A program made the translations under genes and the position numbers. DNA of 60,095 nt from Gammaproteobacteria bacterium (GTDB taxonomy: Bacteria > Pseudomonadota > Gammaproteobacteria > DSM-16500). This document shows positions 9,040 through 17,913 of the stretch, in pieces. Location: contig JAJONP010000007.1 in the NCBI GenBank assembly GCA_021323555.1, positions 1 to 60,095 of the forward strand. The letters run 5' to 3'. The first letter of the stretch is position 1. Every line of letters starts with the position of its first letter. A model generated the notes under the pieces. It did not search any database. It had not been told where the DNA came from and saw only the letters and a program-made list of their open reading frames with translations.

Positions 9040-10476
9040 GTGGACATCAATCAAGTTATGGCACTGATACAGAAGGGTGAGTCACATCACCTAGAATTTA
9101 AAAAATCTACTGCTCAGTTAAAAGCGGCTTTTGAAACCGTCTGCGCATTTTTAAATGGGCAAGGTGGTATTGTATTAATCGGTGTTTCTGATAATGGTCA
9201 AGTAGGCGGTCAAGAGGTGACGGATAACACCCGCCAGGAAATTGCACGTGAAATAAGTAAAATTGAGCCAGCAGCGCGAATTGAAATATTTTATTTATCA
9301 GTAAATCATAAAAAATATGTGATTGCTATTGAAGTTATCTCAAATAACCACGCGCCTTATACGTATGACGGCTGTGCTTTTGAACGTAATCAATCAACTA
9401 CTTATAGGATGACGCAGCACAGATATGAGCAATTGTTAGTTGAACGTGGTCAATTAAATCATTCTTGGGAAGAGTCAATTGCTACTAGCTATGCGATTGA
9501 GGATCTTGACTTTGATGAAATTCGCTTAGCTGTTAAGCAAGGTATTGCTGCTGGTCGTGTTCCAGCTATTGCGGACAATGAGACAATTGAAGGTGTTTTA
9601 AAGAGTTGGAATCTTATTGAAAATGGAAGAATTAATAATGCGGCAGTCGTTTTATTTGCTAAAAATATATTGCCTCGCTACCCTCAGTGTCATTTAAAAT
9701 TAGGGCGGTTTAGAGGAACAGATATGCTAGGAGATTTCATTGATAATAAAGAATTTTTTGGTAACGCTTTTAGAATGCTTGCAGAAGCGAATAGTTTTAT
9801 CACTCGTCATCTACCAATAGCTAGTTTTTTTGAACAGGATCGTTTTGAACGGATTGATAAACCAGCTTTACCTACATTAGCTGTACGCGAGGCCTTGGTA
9901 AATGCAATTTGTCATAGAGATTATTCGAATCGCGCGTCTTCAATTACCTTAGCTATTTTTGATGATCGTATGGAGATATGGAATAGCGGAAAGTTACCTG
10001 CTAATTTAAAAATAGATGATTTAAGAAAAAAACATAAGTCAGAGTCCAGAAATAAAATTATCGCAAAAGTTTTTTACGATAGAAAATATTTTGATGGATG
10101 GGGCACAGGTATTATTAAAATTTTTGATTTATGTCGTGCAAATGACATGCCTGATCCAGAATATGAGCAGTATTCTGGGGGAGTTGAAATTCGTTTTAAA
10201 TTTAAAGAGTCAATAGGTACTTCAAAAAAGCCTGAACTTCTTTTTTTAGGATTACCTTCAGAATATTTAGTAAGCATGCGTCAACAAAATATCTTAAAGA
10301 TTCTTATGGCGGGCACAAGAATGACGGTAGGGGAAATTACAAAAAATATGAAAAATCCACCTTCAAGACGTACGATAGGAGATGATCTATCCTCTTTAAA
10401 AGAATTAGGATTAGTGAAGCTTGAGGGTATCGGGCGGGGGGCCAAGTGGTTTTATCAACCCAAGCAGAAAAAATAA
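9040..10476 (+). CDS. AlbA_2 (Schlafen-like) / HATPase_c_4 protein with C-terminal winged helix
   Basis: The N-terminal domain is the divergent AlbA_2 (AAA_4) type: HHLEFKKS at 16-23 and GGIVLIGVSDNGQVGG at 42-57. A GHKL-type HATPase_c_4 domain follows at about 275-390 (REALVNAICHRDYS, WNSGKLP, DGWGTGI), then a winged-helix-like end at about 415-470 (TVGEITKNM, SLKELGLVK). Such proteins are usually annotated as ATP-dependent helicase-related or transcriptional regulators and often sit in defence islands; the precise activity is unknown. The frame is open to an ATG at 8965, inside the repeat edge, but GTG 9040 has a good Shine-Dalgarno (AAGGTGG) six bases ahead and is chosen (478 aa). A shredded second copy lies at 13182-13338. 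Confidence 0.85.
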   Translation: MDINQVMALIQKGESHHLEFKKSTAQLKAAFETVCAFLNGQGGIVLIGVSDNGQVGGQEVTDNTRQEIAREISKIEPAARIEIFYLSVNHKKYVIAIEVISNNHAPYTYDGCAFERNQSTTYRMTQHRYEQLLVERGQLNHSWEESIATSYAIEDLDFDEIRLAVKQGIAAGRVPAIADNETIEGVLKSWNLIENGRINNAAVVLFAKNILPRYPQCHLKLGRFRGTDMLGDFIDNKEFFGNAFRMLAEANSFITRHLPIASFFEQDRFERIDKPALPTLAVREALVNAICHRDYSNRASSITLAIFDDRMEIWNSGKLPANLKIDDLRKKHKSESRNKIIAKVFYDRKYFDGWGTGIIKIFDLCRANDMPDPEYEQYSGGVEIRFKFKESIGTSKKPELLFLGLPSEYLVSMRQQNILKILMAGTRMTVGEITKNMKNPPSRRTIGDDLSSLKELGLVKLEGIGRGAKWFYQPKQKK

Positions 10477-10477
10477 A

Positions 10478-10505
10478 GGGGCGATAATGGGGCGATAATG
10501 GGGCG
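10478..10505 (+). repeat. Short tandem repeat, 11-bp unit
   Basis: The unit GGGGCGATAAT occurs twice in full (10478-10499) and a third time in part (GGGGCG), starting two bases after the stop codon of the AlbA_2-type gene. It is GC-rich against an AT-rich background. No role is evident; it may be a slippage product at a recombination junction. Confidence 0.8.
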
Positions 10506-10524
10506 GGAAATTAATAACCTCATG

Positions 10525-10655
10525 ATTGCACTAGGATTAAAAAAACACAATACTTACTAATACCATCACTTAAACATTCGCTTTATAAGTTAATTAATGA
10601 CCTGAAAAAACGTATAGAGCATAGTTGAGGATAGTAACACTCATTAATCTGCTCT
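10525..10655 (+). pseudogene. Relic copy B of the deformylase 3' end
   Basis: Positions 10588-10630 repeat the deformylase tail (frame reading LINDLKKRIEHS then stop) and share with copy C the variants GACCTG and GAGCAT that differ from the live gene, so B and C are closer to each other than to A. The match continues weakly past the stop (GTAACACTCATTAATCTGCT versus GATAACACTCAATAACCCGCT). ATTGCACTA at 10525-10533 matches an earlier piece of the gene, with unrelated sequence between. No start or catalytic motifs remain. Confidence 0.75.
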
Positions 10656-10942
10656 GCGATGAAATAAACTCGAAAGCAAGTTTGTTGTTATCAACGAAGA
10701 TAAGTATTTCTTTAATTTTTTCATGGCAACTTTTTTATTTGAAATAGATTCTATTAACCCGAAAATTAATACATTTCTAACTTAGTGAGAATTGCTGACA
10801 GAAACCTCTGGGGATGCATAATCTTTAATTGCTCAAATATTAACTATTGTGCTACATTATAGGCTATTAATAAAATTAATGGTTTTTTATGGTTTCTTAA
10901 ACAACCGCAAAAGAACTCTATTTGCAAAGATGAGAGCACCGA
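10656..10942. other. Intergenic stretch before the phosphatase gene
   Basis: About 290 bp of very AT-rich sequence with no coding frame that I can support. It presumably holds the promoter of the next gene; TGCTACATT at about 10849-10857 could be an extended -10 element, but I see no good -35 and leave it unassigned. Confidence 0.4.
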
Positions 10943-13168
10943 ATGCAAAGTTATTTTTTTCTAAAAAATGAAACTCAATATGCAACTCGAAAATTGGAGG
11001 AAATTCGCTATAATCCTGGCGATAGGCTTGTGGATGTTATACCTAAAAGCTTGTGTTCAGACAACCTAACCTTAATCAACCACCTTCATTTATTTACTTT
11101 ATCAGAATTACTCACAACCATTGATAAACTCGGTATCAATGGACAAACACTAATTGCTAGTGAAGGGATGCGCTCAAGCTTATATGACCCCGCTAAATTA
11201 TCTATGAGTCACAGAGAAGAAGTCTCTTTATTAAAATGCGATTTTTGGATAGGGCTGTGTGAAGGCCAACAATTTTCTCCGCAAGGTACAATAAAGCAAG
11301 GAGAAAAGCTTTATGTTTTGCAATCAACTAAAGATCTTGCACATGCCGACTACGAAGGAACAAAGATTGCCAGAATGGATTTTATTATTCCTGTGGTTAA
11401 TTTATCGCTAGAAGAGACTGATCATTCACAGCGCTCGTTTCAGATCATAATACCTGAAGAAGCAGAAGCCGTTTATAGTCAATTACCTGCATTAGAAGCC
11501 ATGGCTCCTATAGACTATACCATTTCAGAATTATACGAAGTTTCTTCTGATGGAACGATAGAAAGGAAAGAGGTTTCTGATGAACATTTACTTTCGAGAA
11601 AGCCTCAAAAAAAGAAAACTGAAGCTCTTTCAAATCAAGAAAATGAATTAAGTTTTTTTATAAAGACGCCAACAGGTCGAACTTATGTCTTCTCTTGTGA
11701 TCTAGAAGCAAGGTTCATAGATGTTATACGCAATATATTTGCTGACTTTTTAGGCCATAAGTTTGTAAAAAACGGCAAACAAATTGATCTGTATGATTTA
11801 CCAAAGACAATTCGTGAACTTGGCATACAAACTGATGATATAATACATAGTATCGAAAGAGTCGGCTATTCGAAAAGTTTATTTTCATTATTATCTTCTG
11901 ATAAATGCGGGCTAAGAAAGCTTGCTTTTGAGGCTATATACGAATTTAAAGTGGCTTTGAGAAAAGATAAAAAATTGTCTAACCTAGGCCATTTTAAAAA
12001 AGGAGAGCAGCTATCTGTTGTTCCTGCTCAAGCGGAATCTTGCTCAGGCGCTCATGAAATAGTCACCGTTAAATTCACCATACCTAGCAAAGTATTACAA
12101 CAAAAAAATAATGAAGAACAAAAAATAGAAGAACAGGCTGATGAGGATGAAATAGCATCGGCTGATGCTTCTGTATCAACAACCTGTGAATTTAAAGTAG
12201 ATATCCCGCCAAAGGGCAGTCACTTTTCTCATTTGCCCCTACTCACGATAAACAGTGAAAATGGCTTGTCTTACGAAATAACAGAGCGATGTTTGGTGGC
12301 AGCGGGAGATGACACGATCCAAGCAGCAATACCGGAATATAATTCCTGTTCAGAAAGCTATAGAGAAAAACTAGGACAGCCTGTTCTCTTAACACAAGAT
12401 ACTCAGTTTAACAATAAGCTATTAGCAAGAGATTCTGATGAAATCATATCTGGTTTGTATCTCGGAGATAGACCCTGGGCTGATTCTTTATTGGATGTTC
12501 TGGTTAGCCAACAGGCACAGGAACAAAAAGAGGTTAACCAAGAAAACAGTAGTTCCGTTATCCTACGATGCACACCATCTCCTTTAAAGGAAGCAGCAGA
12601 AAAACAAAAAGAGCTTTTAGAAAGCAAGGGGCTTCTAAAAATATTATCCATAAAAGACCACTCTACGGAGAATATCTACCAGCACTTAGATGATTGTTTC
12701 GATTTTATAGATAAAGCATTACGAAAAAAACAAAAAGTTTTTGTGCATTGCGATTTTGGTATGAGCCGTAGCCCATCGATTGTTGCGGCTTATTTGATAA
12801 GAAAATATGGATTGACTGCGACAGAAGCTGTCAATCATATCAAGCATAAGCGGCCTTCCATAGATACACAGAATTTCACTTCTCAGTTAGAGCGATATGC
12901 CAACGATCCAAGCCGAAAATTAATAAGGCAATTTTTAGCAAACCATGAAATGCATTACAAACAGTCAGGATTATTTAAACGGACTTGTTTAAAAGCCTAT
13001 TCAAAAGATGGAGGCCTTGACGCGTATAGTATTCTTGAACATGCTAAGCGCACTACTTTTTTTGGATATAAAAATAGAACTCGTACTGTATTGGAAGACA
13101 TGGGGATTATGGATAAAGACGGCAACATTATAAATGAAGAGTTTCAATCCTCAGTTTTAGTAAGGTAA
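10943..13168 (+). CDS. Ubiquitin-like fold plus dual-specificity phosphatase protein (effector candidate)
   Basis: A 741-residue protein. Residues about 499-652 are a dual-specificity phosphatase: entry motif IISGLYLGD at 501-509, likely general acid D572, and the signature HCDFGMSRS at 602-610 (catalytic C603, R609), then AYLIRKYGLTATEAV and KRPSI as in eukaryotic DUSPs. Residues about 235-308 read like ubiquitin: FFIKTPTGRTYVF aligns with IFVKTLTGKTITL, and NGKQI plus LGIQTDDIIHSIERV fill the second half; the terminal GG is absent. The N-terminal 1-205 appears to be a weaker copy of 234-455: both have a TIxxLGI segment, a GxxKxGExL segment and an LPxLxxx...YxIxE segment, so a ~220-residue unit seems duplicated. 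The linker 389-410 is Glu/Asp/Ala-rich. No signal peptide or membrane segment. Eukaryotic-like domains suggest a secreted effector; this is inference. Start: ATG with GAGAG upstream. Confidence 0.85.
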   Translation: MQSYFFLKNETQYATRKLEEIRYNPGDRLVDVIPKSLCSDNLTLINHLHLFTLSELLTTIDKLGINGQTLIASEGMRSSLYDPAKLSMSHREEVSLLKCDFWIGLCEGQQFSPQGTIKQGEKLYVLQSTKDLAHADYEGTKIARMDFIIPVVNLSLEETDHSQRSFQIIIPEEAEAVYSQLPALEAMAPIDYTISELYEVSSDGTIERKEVSDEHLLSRKPQKKKTEALSNQENELSFFIKTPTGRTYVFSCDLEARFIDVIRNIFADFLGHKFVKNGKQIDLYDLPKTIRELGIQTDDIIHSIERVGYSKSLFSLLSSDKCGLRKLAFEAIYEFKVALRKDKKLSNLGHFKKGEQLSVVPAQAESCSGAHEIVTVKFTIPSKVLQQKNNEEQKIEEQADEDEIASADASVSTTCEFKVDIPPKGSHFSHLPLLTINSENGLSYEITERCLVAAGDDTIQAAIPEYNSCSESYREKLGQPVLLTQDTQFNNKLLARDSDEIISGLYLGDRPWADSLLDVLVSQQAQEQKEVNQENSSSVILRCTPSPLKEAAEKQKELLESKGLLKILSIKDHSTENIYQHLDDCFDFIDKALRKKQKVFVHCDFGMSRSPSIVAAYLIRKYGLTATEAVNHIKHKRPSIDTQNFTSQLERYANDPSRKLIRQFLANHEMHYKQSGLFKRTCLKAYSKDGGLDAYSILEHAKRTTFFGYKNRTRTVLEDMGIMDKDGNIINEEFQSSVLVR

Positions 13169-13380
13169 AAAGATGCCTGCTATCAATCAACTATTCATAG
13201 GATGACGCAGCATGAAAAAGCTTTTTATGTAGAAAATATTTTGAGGGATGGGGATAGGCATCATCCATAGGAGATGATCTATCATCTTTAAAAGAATGGG
13301 GATTAGTGAAGCTTGAGGATATCGGTCGAGGAGCTAAGTTAATTAATGACCTGAAAAAACGTATAGAGCATAGTTGAGGA
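13167..13380 (+). pseudogene. Shredded relic of deformylase and AlbA_2 genes (second copy)
   Basis: A mosaic of fragments in the same order as the intact genes upstream: 13167-13183 matches deformylase 8806-8822; 13182-13213 matches AlbA_2 gene positions about 9389-9420; about 13219-13257 matches about 10069-10106; 13266-13338 matches 10375-10447; then 13337-13377 is the deformylase tail again, ending in the same TGA. Large internal deletions join the pieces. It cannot encode a working protein. It begins at the stop codon of the phosphatase gene and runs into the ubiB 3' end. Confidence 0.85.
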
Positions 13381-13467
13381 TGATAACACTCAATAACCCG
13401 CTACTAAGCCCAAATAAGAAATAACCCAAACCAAAACTTCTTTTACAGCTATTAGAATGCTGCGGTT
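13337..13467 (+). repeat. Direct repeat copy C: deformylase tail relic plus live ubiB 3' end
   Basis: Matches copy A at 8846-8975 almost throughout (about nine differences in 131 bp). In this copy the minus-strand ubiB frame is the live one, and the deformylase tail (LINDLKKRIEHS) is a relic. Together, copies A and C bracket 4.36 kb of inserted DNA carrying the AlbA_2-type and phosphatase genes. Confidence 0.85.
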
Positions 13468-14923
13468 TCTTAATTAATCTCATCTCTTCGTGATGTTTTT
13501 TTGTTTGAGTTAATACTTCATAAATTAACTCAGGCATTTCGGGTAATTTCTCAGACAAATAAGGTAAATTTTCACGCATTCGTCGAAAAAATGCTTTTAC
13601 TCCAATTTGTTTTTTGAGCCATTTTTCCAAGAAAGGCGCTGCGGTTGCCCACAAGTCTAGTTCAGGATAAATTTGTCTTCCAACTCCTTCGATATTCAAT
13701 AACGTTTTTTGTAACAAAATAAGCTGCGGTTGAATATTAATATTAAAACGGTGCGCTGTTTGAAATAAACGTAATAACAATTGTGCAAAAGAAATATCTT
13801 TTAATGGCCGTTCAAAAATAGGTTCACAAACAGCGCGAATAGCCCCTGAAAATTGATCAACACGGGTATCAGGAGATAACCATCCTGATGCTAGATGTAA
13901 TTCTGCGACACGTTGATAATCTCGTTTAAAAAAAGCGAGCATATTCTCAGCCAAATAACGTTGATCTTTGGTGCTCAGTGAACCCGCGATACCAAAATCC
14001 ACAGCAATATATTTCGGATTTTCGAGTGGGTGAGGGGAAACAAAAATATTACCCGGATGCATATCTGCATGAAAAAAACTATCGCGAAACACTTGCGTGA
14101 AAAAAATTTCAATGCCTGTTTCTGCCAGTTTTTTCATATTAACACCAGAATTTTTTAACGCAGTAATATTATTGACTGGAATTCCATATATGCGTTCCAT
14201 CACCAGTATATTAGTGCGACAAAAATCCCAGTAAATTTCAGGAATATAAAGCTGATCTGAATTTTTAAAATTTCGCCGTAATTGCGAAGCATTTGCGCCT
14301 TCACGCATTAAATCAAGTTCTTCATGCAATGTATAAGTGATTTCTTCAATAATTTCTTTAAGTTTAAGCTGGCGTCCACGAGCCCAATAACGATTTGCAA
14401 GACGTGCTAGGATTCTTAACAAATCCAAATCACGCTCAATTGTTTCCCTAATATGAGGGCGAAGGACTTTTACAACCACAGAACGATTATCCAATAAAGT
14501 AGCCGCATGAACTTGCGCAATAGAAGCTGAAGCCAGCGCGTGATCATCAAATTCAGAAAAAATATCTGATAGCGGCGCGCCTAAAGCTGTTTCAATTATT
14601 TTTTTTGCTTCTATACTCGAAAAAGGCGGTACTTTGTCTTGTAATTTTGCTAACTCTTCCGCTATGTCTTCTGGTAATAAATCACGGCGCGTTGAAAGAA
14701 TTTGTCCCACTTTAATAAAAATCGGACCTAGGTCTTCTAATGCACGGCGAATACGCTCCCCTCGCGTCATTTTATTTTTTAATAACCAATGCCAGGGATT
14801 AAAATATTTAAAAAATCTAAAAGGATAAAGCCAAGACGTTTGAAAAATAATTTCATCTAAATTATATCGCATTAAAATAAAATTAATCCGAATTAAACGA
14901 AATAATTGCTTAAAGTAGTTCAT
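13343..14923 (-). CDS. ubiB: Ubiquinone biosynthesis atypical kinase/ATPase UbiB
   Basis: Member of the ABC1/ADCK/UbiB atypical kinase family needed for ubiquinone synthesis, membrane-attached. The family marks are present: KVGQ at 71-74 in the N-terminal extension, the Ala-rich nucleotide loop ASASIAQVHA at 131-140 with K152, HADMHPGN at 285-292 and DFG at 309-311. The C-terminal ~35 residues are hydrophobic (GYFLFGLSSGLLSVIILNYAL), the usual membrane anchor. The last codons overlap the relic deformylase tail, so the very end (YVFSGH) is probably shaped by that junction. ATG overlaps the ubiJ stop by 4 bp. Last gene of the mnmG-to-ubiB operon. Confidence 0.95.
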   Translation of the reverse strand: MNYFKQLFRLIRINFILMRYNLDEIIFQTSWLYPFRFFKYFNPWHWLLKNKMTRGERIRRALEDLGPIFIKVGQILSTRRDLLPEDIAEELAKLQDKVPPFSSIEAKKIIETALGAPLSDIFSEFDDHALASASIAQVHAATLLDNRSVVVKVLRPHIRETIERDLDLLRILARLANRYWARGRQLKLKEIIEEITYTLHEELDLMREGANASQLRRNFKNSDQLYIPEIYWDFCRTNILVMERIYGIPVNNITALKNSGVNMKKLAETGIEIFFTQVFRDSFFHADMHPGNIFVSPHPLENPKYIAVDFGIAGSLSTKDQRYLAENMLAFFKRDYQRVAELHLASGWLSPDTRVDQFSGAIRAVCEPIFERPLKDISFAQLLLRLFQTAHRFNINIQPQLILLQKTLLNIEGVGRQIYPELDLWATAAPFLEKWLKKQIGVKAFFRRMRENLPYLSEKLPEMPELIYEVLTQTKKHHEEMRLIKKPQHSNSCKRSFGLGYFLFGLSSGLLSVIILNYALYVFSGH

Positions 14924-15546
14924 GGCTTACCCCTACTTATTTTTTCAGATAACTTTCGTATTCTCGTTTCTAACCGATCCGTGTCCATACGCAAGTCATC
15001 CACATCATGATAAAAATCATCTAATGCTTCACTTGGCGGAAATAAATTAGCTTCTTCATGCACATATTCATCAATATTTTCTGTCAATGTTGAACAGATA
15101 CGCTGACCAAACTGTTTGATTTTTTTTGTAAACCGAACTAATTGATGAGAGCCAATATCACCCAATCCACGCGACAGATATTCTTCCCAATCAATTTCCA
15201 ACTCATCAAAAAGTGCTATTACTTGCTGTCCTAGTTCTAAGTTGCCCTGGATAGTAATACTGTTATCAGAAAAGAATTTTTTTCTATTATCTCTCGCCAA
15301 TCCCATATGTAAAAGTGATAATGGCGTACCTTTAATAACGGTATGAGGCTCAGAAAAATGATCTGTTTTTAACGTAATACCTGATTGAGTAAATTGAAGT
15401 TGAATTGGATGCTCTGCCAATTCAATAGTCACTATTTTTCCATTTAATTTTAATAAACGCCGCTGAGATTCAGGATCTAAAGCGAGATAAGCATTGATCA
15501 GTTTAGGAAAATATTCTTCTATAACTTTATTGATTATGGGGTACAT
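14920..15546 (-). CDS. ubiJ: Ubiquinone biosynthesis accessory factor UbiJ (SCP2 domain)
   Basis: A 208-residue protein with an N-terminal SCP2-like lipid-binding region (about 15-105; GKIVTIELAEHPIQLQF, GTPLSLLHMGLA) and a helical, coiled-coil C-terminus (VDDLRMDTDRLETRIRKL). UbiJ binds ubiquinone intermediates and organises the soluble Ubi complex. Its position between ubiE and ubiB is the standard gammaproteobacterial order, which firms up the call. It overlaps ubiE by one base and ubiB by four. Confidence 0.92.
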   Translation of the reverse strand: MYPIINKVIEEYFPKLINAYLALDPESQRRLLKLNGKIVTIELAEHPIQLQFTQSGITLKTDHFSEPHTVIKGTPLSLLHMGLARDNRKKFFSDNSITIQGNLELGQQVIALFDELEIDWEEYLSRGLGDIGSHQLVRFTKKIKQFGQRICSTLTENIDEYVHEEANLFPPSEALDDFYHDVDDLRMDTDRLETRIRKLSEKISRGKP

Positions 15547-16316
15547 TAATATTTAAATCCTATATGCAGTGCCACGATACCACCTGTTAAATTATGATAT
15601 TCAACATCTTCAAAGGCGCACTCTTCTAATAAATTTTTTAAAGCCATTTGGTCAGGATGCATTCGAATAGATTCAACCAAATATTGATAACTCCTTTCAT
15701 CATTCGCGATCCACGCGCCCAATTTTGGAATGAGCTTAAATGAATAGGCATCATACAGAGAATTAAGCAAGGGTTGCGTGGGTTTAGAAAATTCTAATAC
15801 CAATAATTTTCCACCCGGCTTTAACACACGATACATAGAATGCAACGCAGCCGTTTTATCTGTAACATTTCGCAGTCCAAATGCAATAGAAATACAATCA
15901 AAATAATCCGATGGAAATGGCAAATGCTCCGCATCTGCTTGCACAAAGGCAACATTCCCTATAATACCTTGATTTAATAAACGTTCGCGTCCGTGGCACA
16001 GCATTTTCTCATTAATATCCGCCAATACAACGCGCCCTTGTTTCCCCACTTTTTGAGCAAATTGAATAGCTAAATCACCTGTTCCACCCGCTATATCCAA
16101 GACATTTTGCCCGAGACGTATATGACTTTTTCCAATAGTAAATTTTTTCCATACACGATGTAGGCCAAACGACATAACATCATTCATAAGGTCATATTGA
16201 TTAGCAACCGAGTGGAATACTTCAGCAACACGCTGAGTTTTTTCTTGTAGAGGAATTTTTGTAAAACCAAAATCCGTATTCGATTCATCAAGAGGTTTTT
16301 TTATCATTGGCGACAC
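15546..16316 (-). CDS. ubiE: Ubiquinone/menaquinone biosynthesis C-methyltransferase UbiE
   Basis: AdoMet-dependent C-methyltransferase acting on the benzoquinol ring. The 256-residue length is normal. The AdoMet-binding motif reads [16 protein letters not shown] near 69-84, and the family signatures FGLRNVTD and [15 protein letters not shown] follow. The start overlaps the 3' end of queF by 13 bp; the in-frame ATG a few codons in is also possible. Confidence 0.96.
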   Translation of the reverse strand: MSPMIKKPLDESNTDFGFTKIPLQEKTQRVAEVFHSVANQYDLMNDVMSFGLHRVWKKFTIGKSHIRLGQNVLDIAGGTGDLAIQFAQKVGKQGRVVLADINEKMLCHGRERLLNQGIIGNVAFVQADAEHLPFPSDYFDCISIAFGLRNVTDKTAALHSMYRVLKPGGKLLVLEFSKPTQPLLNSLYDAYSFKLIPKLGAWIANDERSYQYLVESIRMHPDQMALKNLLEECAFEDVEYHNLTGGIVALHIGFKY

Positions 16317-17125
16317 AGCCGAAAATTGTCAGGCATGATACCCTTATCAGTCGAACGATAGGGATTAATATCCAAACCACCACGACGTGTATAACGTGCA
16401 TAAACGGATAATTTTTGTGGTTTGCAATGTTCCATGATATCTAAAAATATTCTTTCAACGCATTGCTCACCAAATTCAGTATGGTCGCGAAAAGAAATAA
16501 TATATTTTAATAAGCTATCGTGAAGAATTTTTTTTCCCGTATAACAAATCTGTACGCTACCCCAATCCGGTTGGCCAGTGATCAAACAATTCGATTTTAA
16601 TAAATTCGAATATAAAGTCTCAGAAATAATTTCTGGTTGCGTCTGTAATAAATCAGGCTTAACAAGATAAGTATCACACTCAATATCAAGCGTATCTAGG
16701 CAAATACCACTAAAAATAGCTGTTTTTATAGGCTTAACTTCGTCTACTAATACGACAGTAACTTGCACGGGAGCTTGTATAACCTCTTCCAAATCTCTTT
16801 TTAGAGTGTTAATCAATTCATCAACACTTGAAATAGGCGTATTATTGAAAGAATTTAGATAAAGTTTAAATGATTTAGCTTCAATAAGATAAGACGATTC
16901 ACAAGGGAAAATAAATTCAGCTAATGCAACAATAGGCTTTCCTTTACTATTTAACCAAGAAAGTTCATAAGCATTCCAAATATCCACCCCCGAAAAAGGC
17001 AAAGAATTTATTAAATTAAGTTTAGATCGATTCATCTGACGTGCGATAGGAAATAATAATTCTTTTTTATAGTGAGAAATATAAGCCGTTTTTTTACCGA
17101 GAGGTGCATCTCTGAGTATATTCAT
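16304..17125 (-). CDS. queF: NADPH-dependent 7-cyano-7-deazaguanine reductase QueF (long form)
   Basis: Reduces preQ0 to preQ1 in queuosine biosynthesis. At 273 residues this is the long, two-lobed (YqcD/E. coli) form rather than the short form. The catalytic segment [16 protein letters not shown] places the thioimide-forming Cys at 180 and the catalytic Asp at 187, and [17 protein letters not shown] near the end is typical. It overlaps parA by 4 bp. Its insertion between parA and ubiE occupies the place where parB usually follows parA. Confidence 0.95.
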   Translation of the reverse strand: MNILRDAPLGKKTAYISHYKKELLFPIARQMNRSKLNLINSLPFSGVDIWNAYELSWLNSKGKPIVALAEFIFPCESSYLIEAKSFKLYLNSFNNTPISSVDELINTLKRDLEEVIQAPVQVTVVLVDEVKPIKTAIFSGICLDTLDIECDTYLVKPDLLQTQPEIISETLYSNLLKSNCLITGQPDWGSVQICYTGKKILHDSLLKYIISFRDHTEFGEQCVERIFLDIMEHCKPQKLSVYARYTRRGGLDINPYRSTDKGIMPDNFRLCRQ

Positions 17126-17913
17126 ACCACGAGCTCCTCTATTCTTTTTGCTTCATCCACGCGCTGTAATATTTCCCCGGCAAGCGTTAAATAGGCTACA
17201 GCACCTTGTGATTTCTCATCGTACTGAAAAATAGACATCCCATGACTGGGTGCTTCCGCCAAGCGCACATTACGTGGAACCACAGTACGGTATATACGGT
17301 CAGGAAAATGCTGAAGTAATTGCGTTGATACATCTAAAGCTAGACGATTACGCCCATCGTACATCGTGCGTAATAAACCTTCAATATAAAGAGCAGGATT
17401 AATAGTCGTTTGAATTTGCTTAATTGTGCTTAATAACCCTGTTAATCCCTCCAATGCAAAATATTCACATTGAATAGGAATCAAAACGGAATGCGCTGCC
17501 GCTAACGCATTCACTGTCAAAATATTCAATGAAGGCGGACAATCAATAAAAACATAATCATAATTTCCAACAACAGCAGCAATAGCATGTTTTAATTGTA
17601 ATTCACGCTGTGTCATTTGTAATAATTGCATCTCAGCTACAATGAGTTCATGATTTGTTGGCAACACATCATAACCGCCAGAAGCGGGAACGATAGCAGA
17701 CATGACCTCTACTTTATGGAGTAAAACATCCTGCAATGCAGAAGCGAAGTGATCTTTATCAATACCGCTTCCCACGGTTGCATTACCCTGTGGATCTAAA
17801 TCAACCAACAATACCTTGCGTTTCATCATCGCAAACGCTGCCGCAAGATTAATACTGGTTGTCGTTTTAGCGACCCCACCTTTTTGGTTCACCACCGCAA
17901 TCGTTTTACTCAT
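17122..17913 (-). CDS. parA: Chromosome-partitioning ATPase ParA (Soj)
   Basis: Deviant-Walker ParA/Soj ATPase that moves the ParB-parS origin complex. Residues 11-17 read KGGVAKT, with Ala where most family members have Gly; the signature lysines are kept. DPQGNATVGSG, FIDCPPSLN and the C-terminal VPRNVRLAEAPSHG are typical chromosomal Soj features, as is the 263-residue length. It overlaps rsmG by 8 bp. The partner parB is not adjacent nor anywhere in the window, although a parS site lies at 24903-24918. Confidence 0.95.
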   Translation of the reverse strand: MSKTIAVVNQKGGVAKTTTSINLAAAFAMMKRKVLLVDLDPQGNATVGSGIDKDHFASALQDVLLHKVEVMSAIVPASGGYDVLPTNHELIVAEMQLLQMTQRELQLKHAIAAVVGNYDYVFIDCPPSLNILTVNALAAAHSVLIPIQCEYFALEGLTGLLSTIKQIQTTINPALYIEGLLRTMYDGRNRLALDVSTQLLQHFPDRIYRTVVPRNVRLAEAPSHGMSIFQYDEKSQGAVAYLTLAGEILQRVDEAKRIEELVV

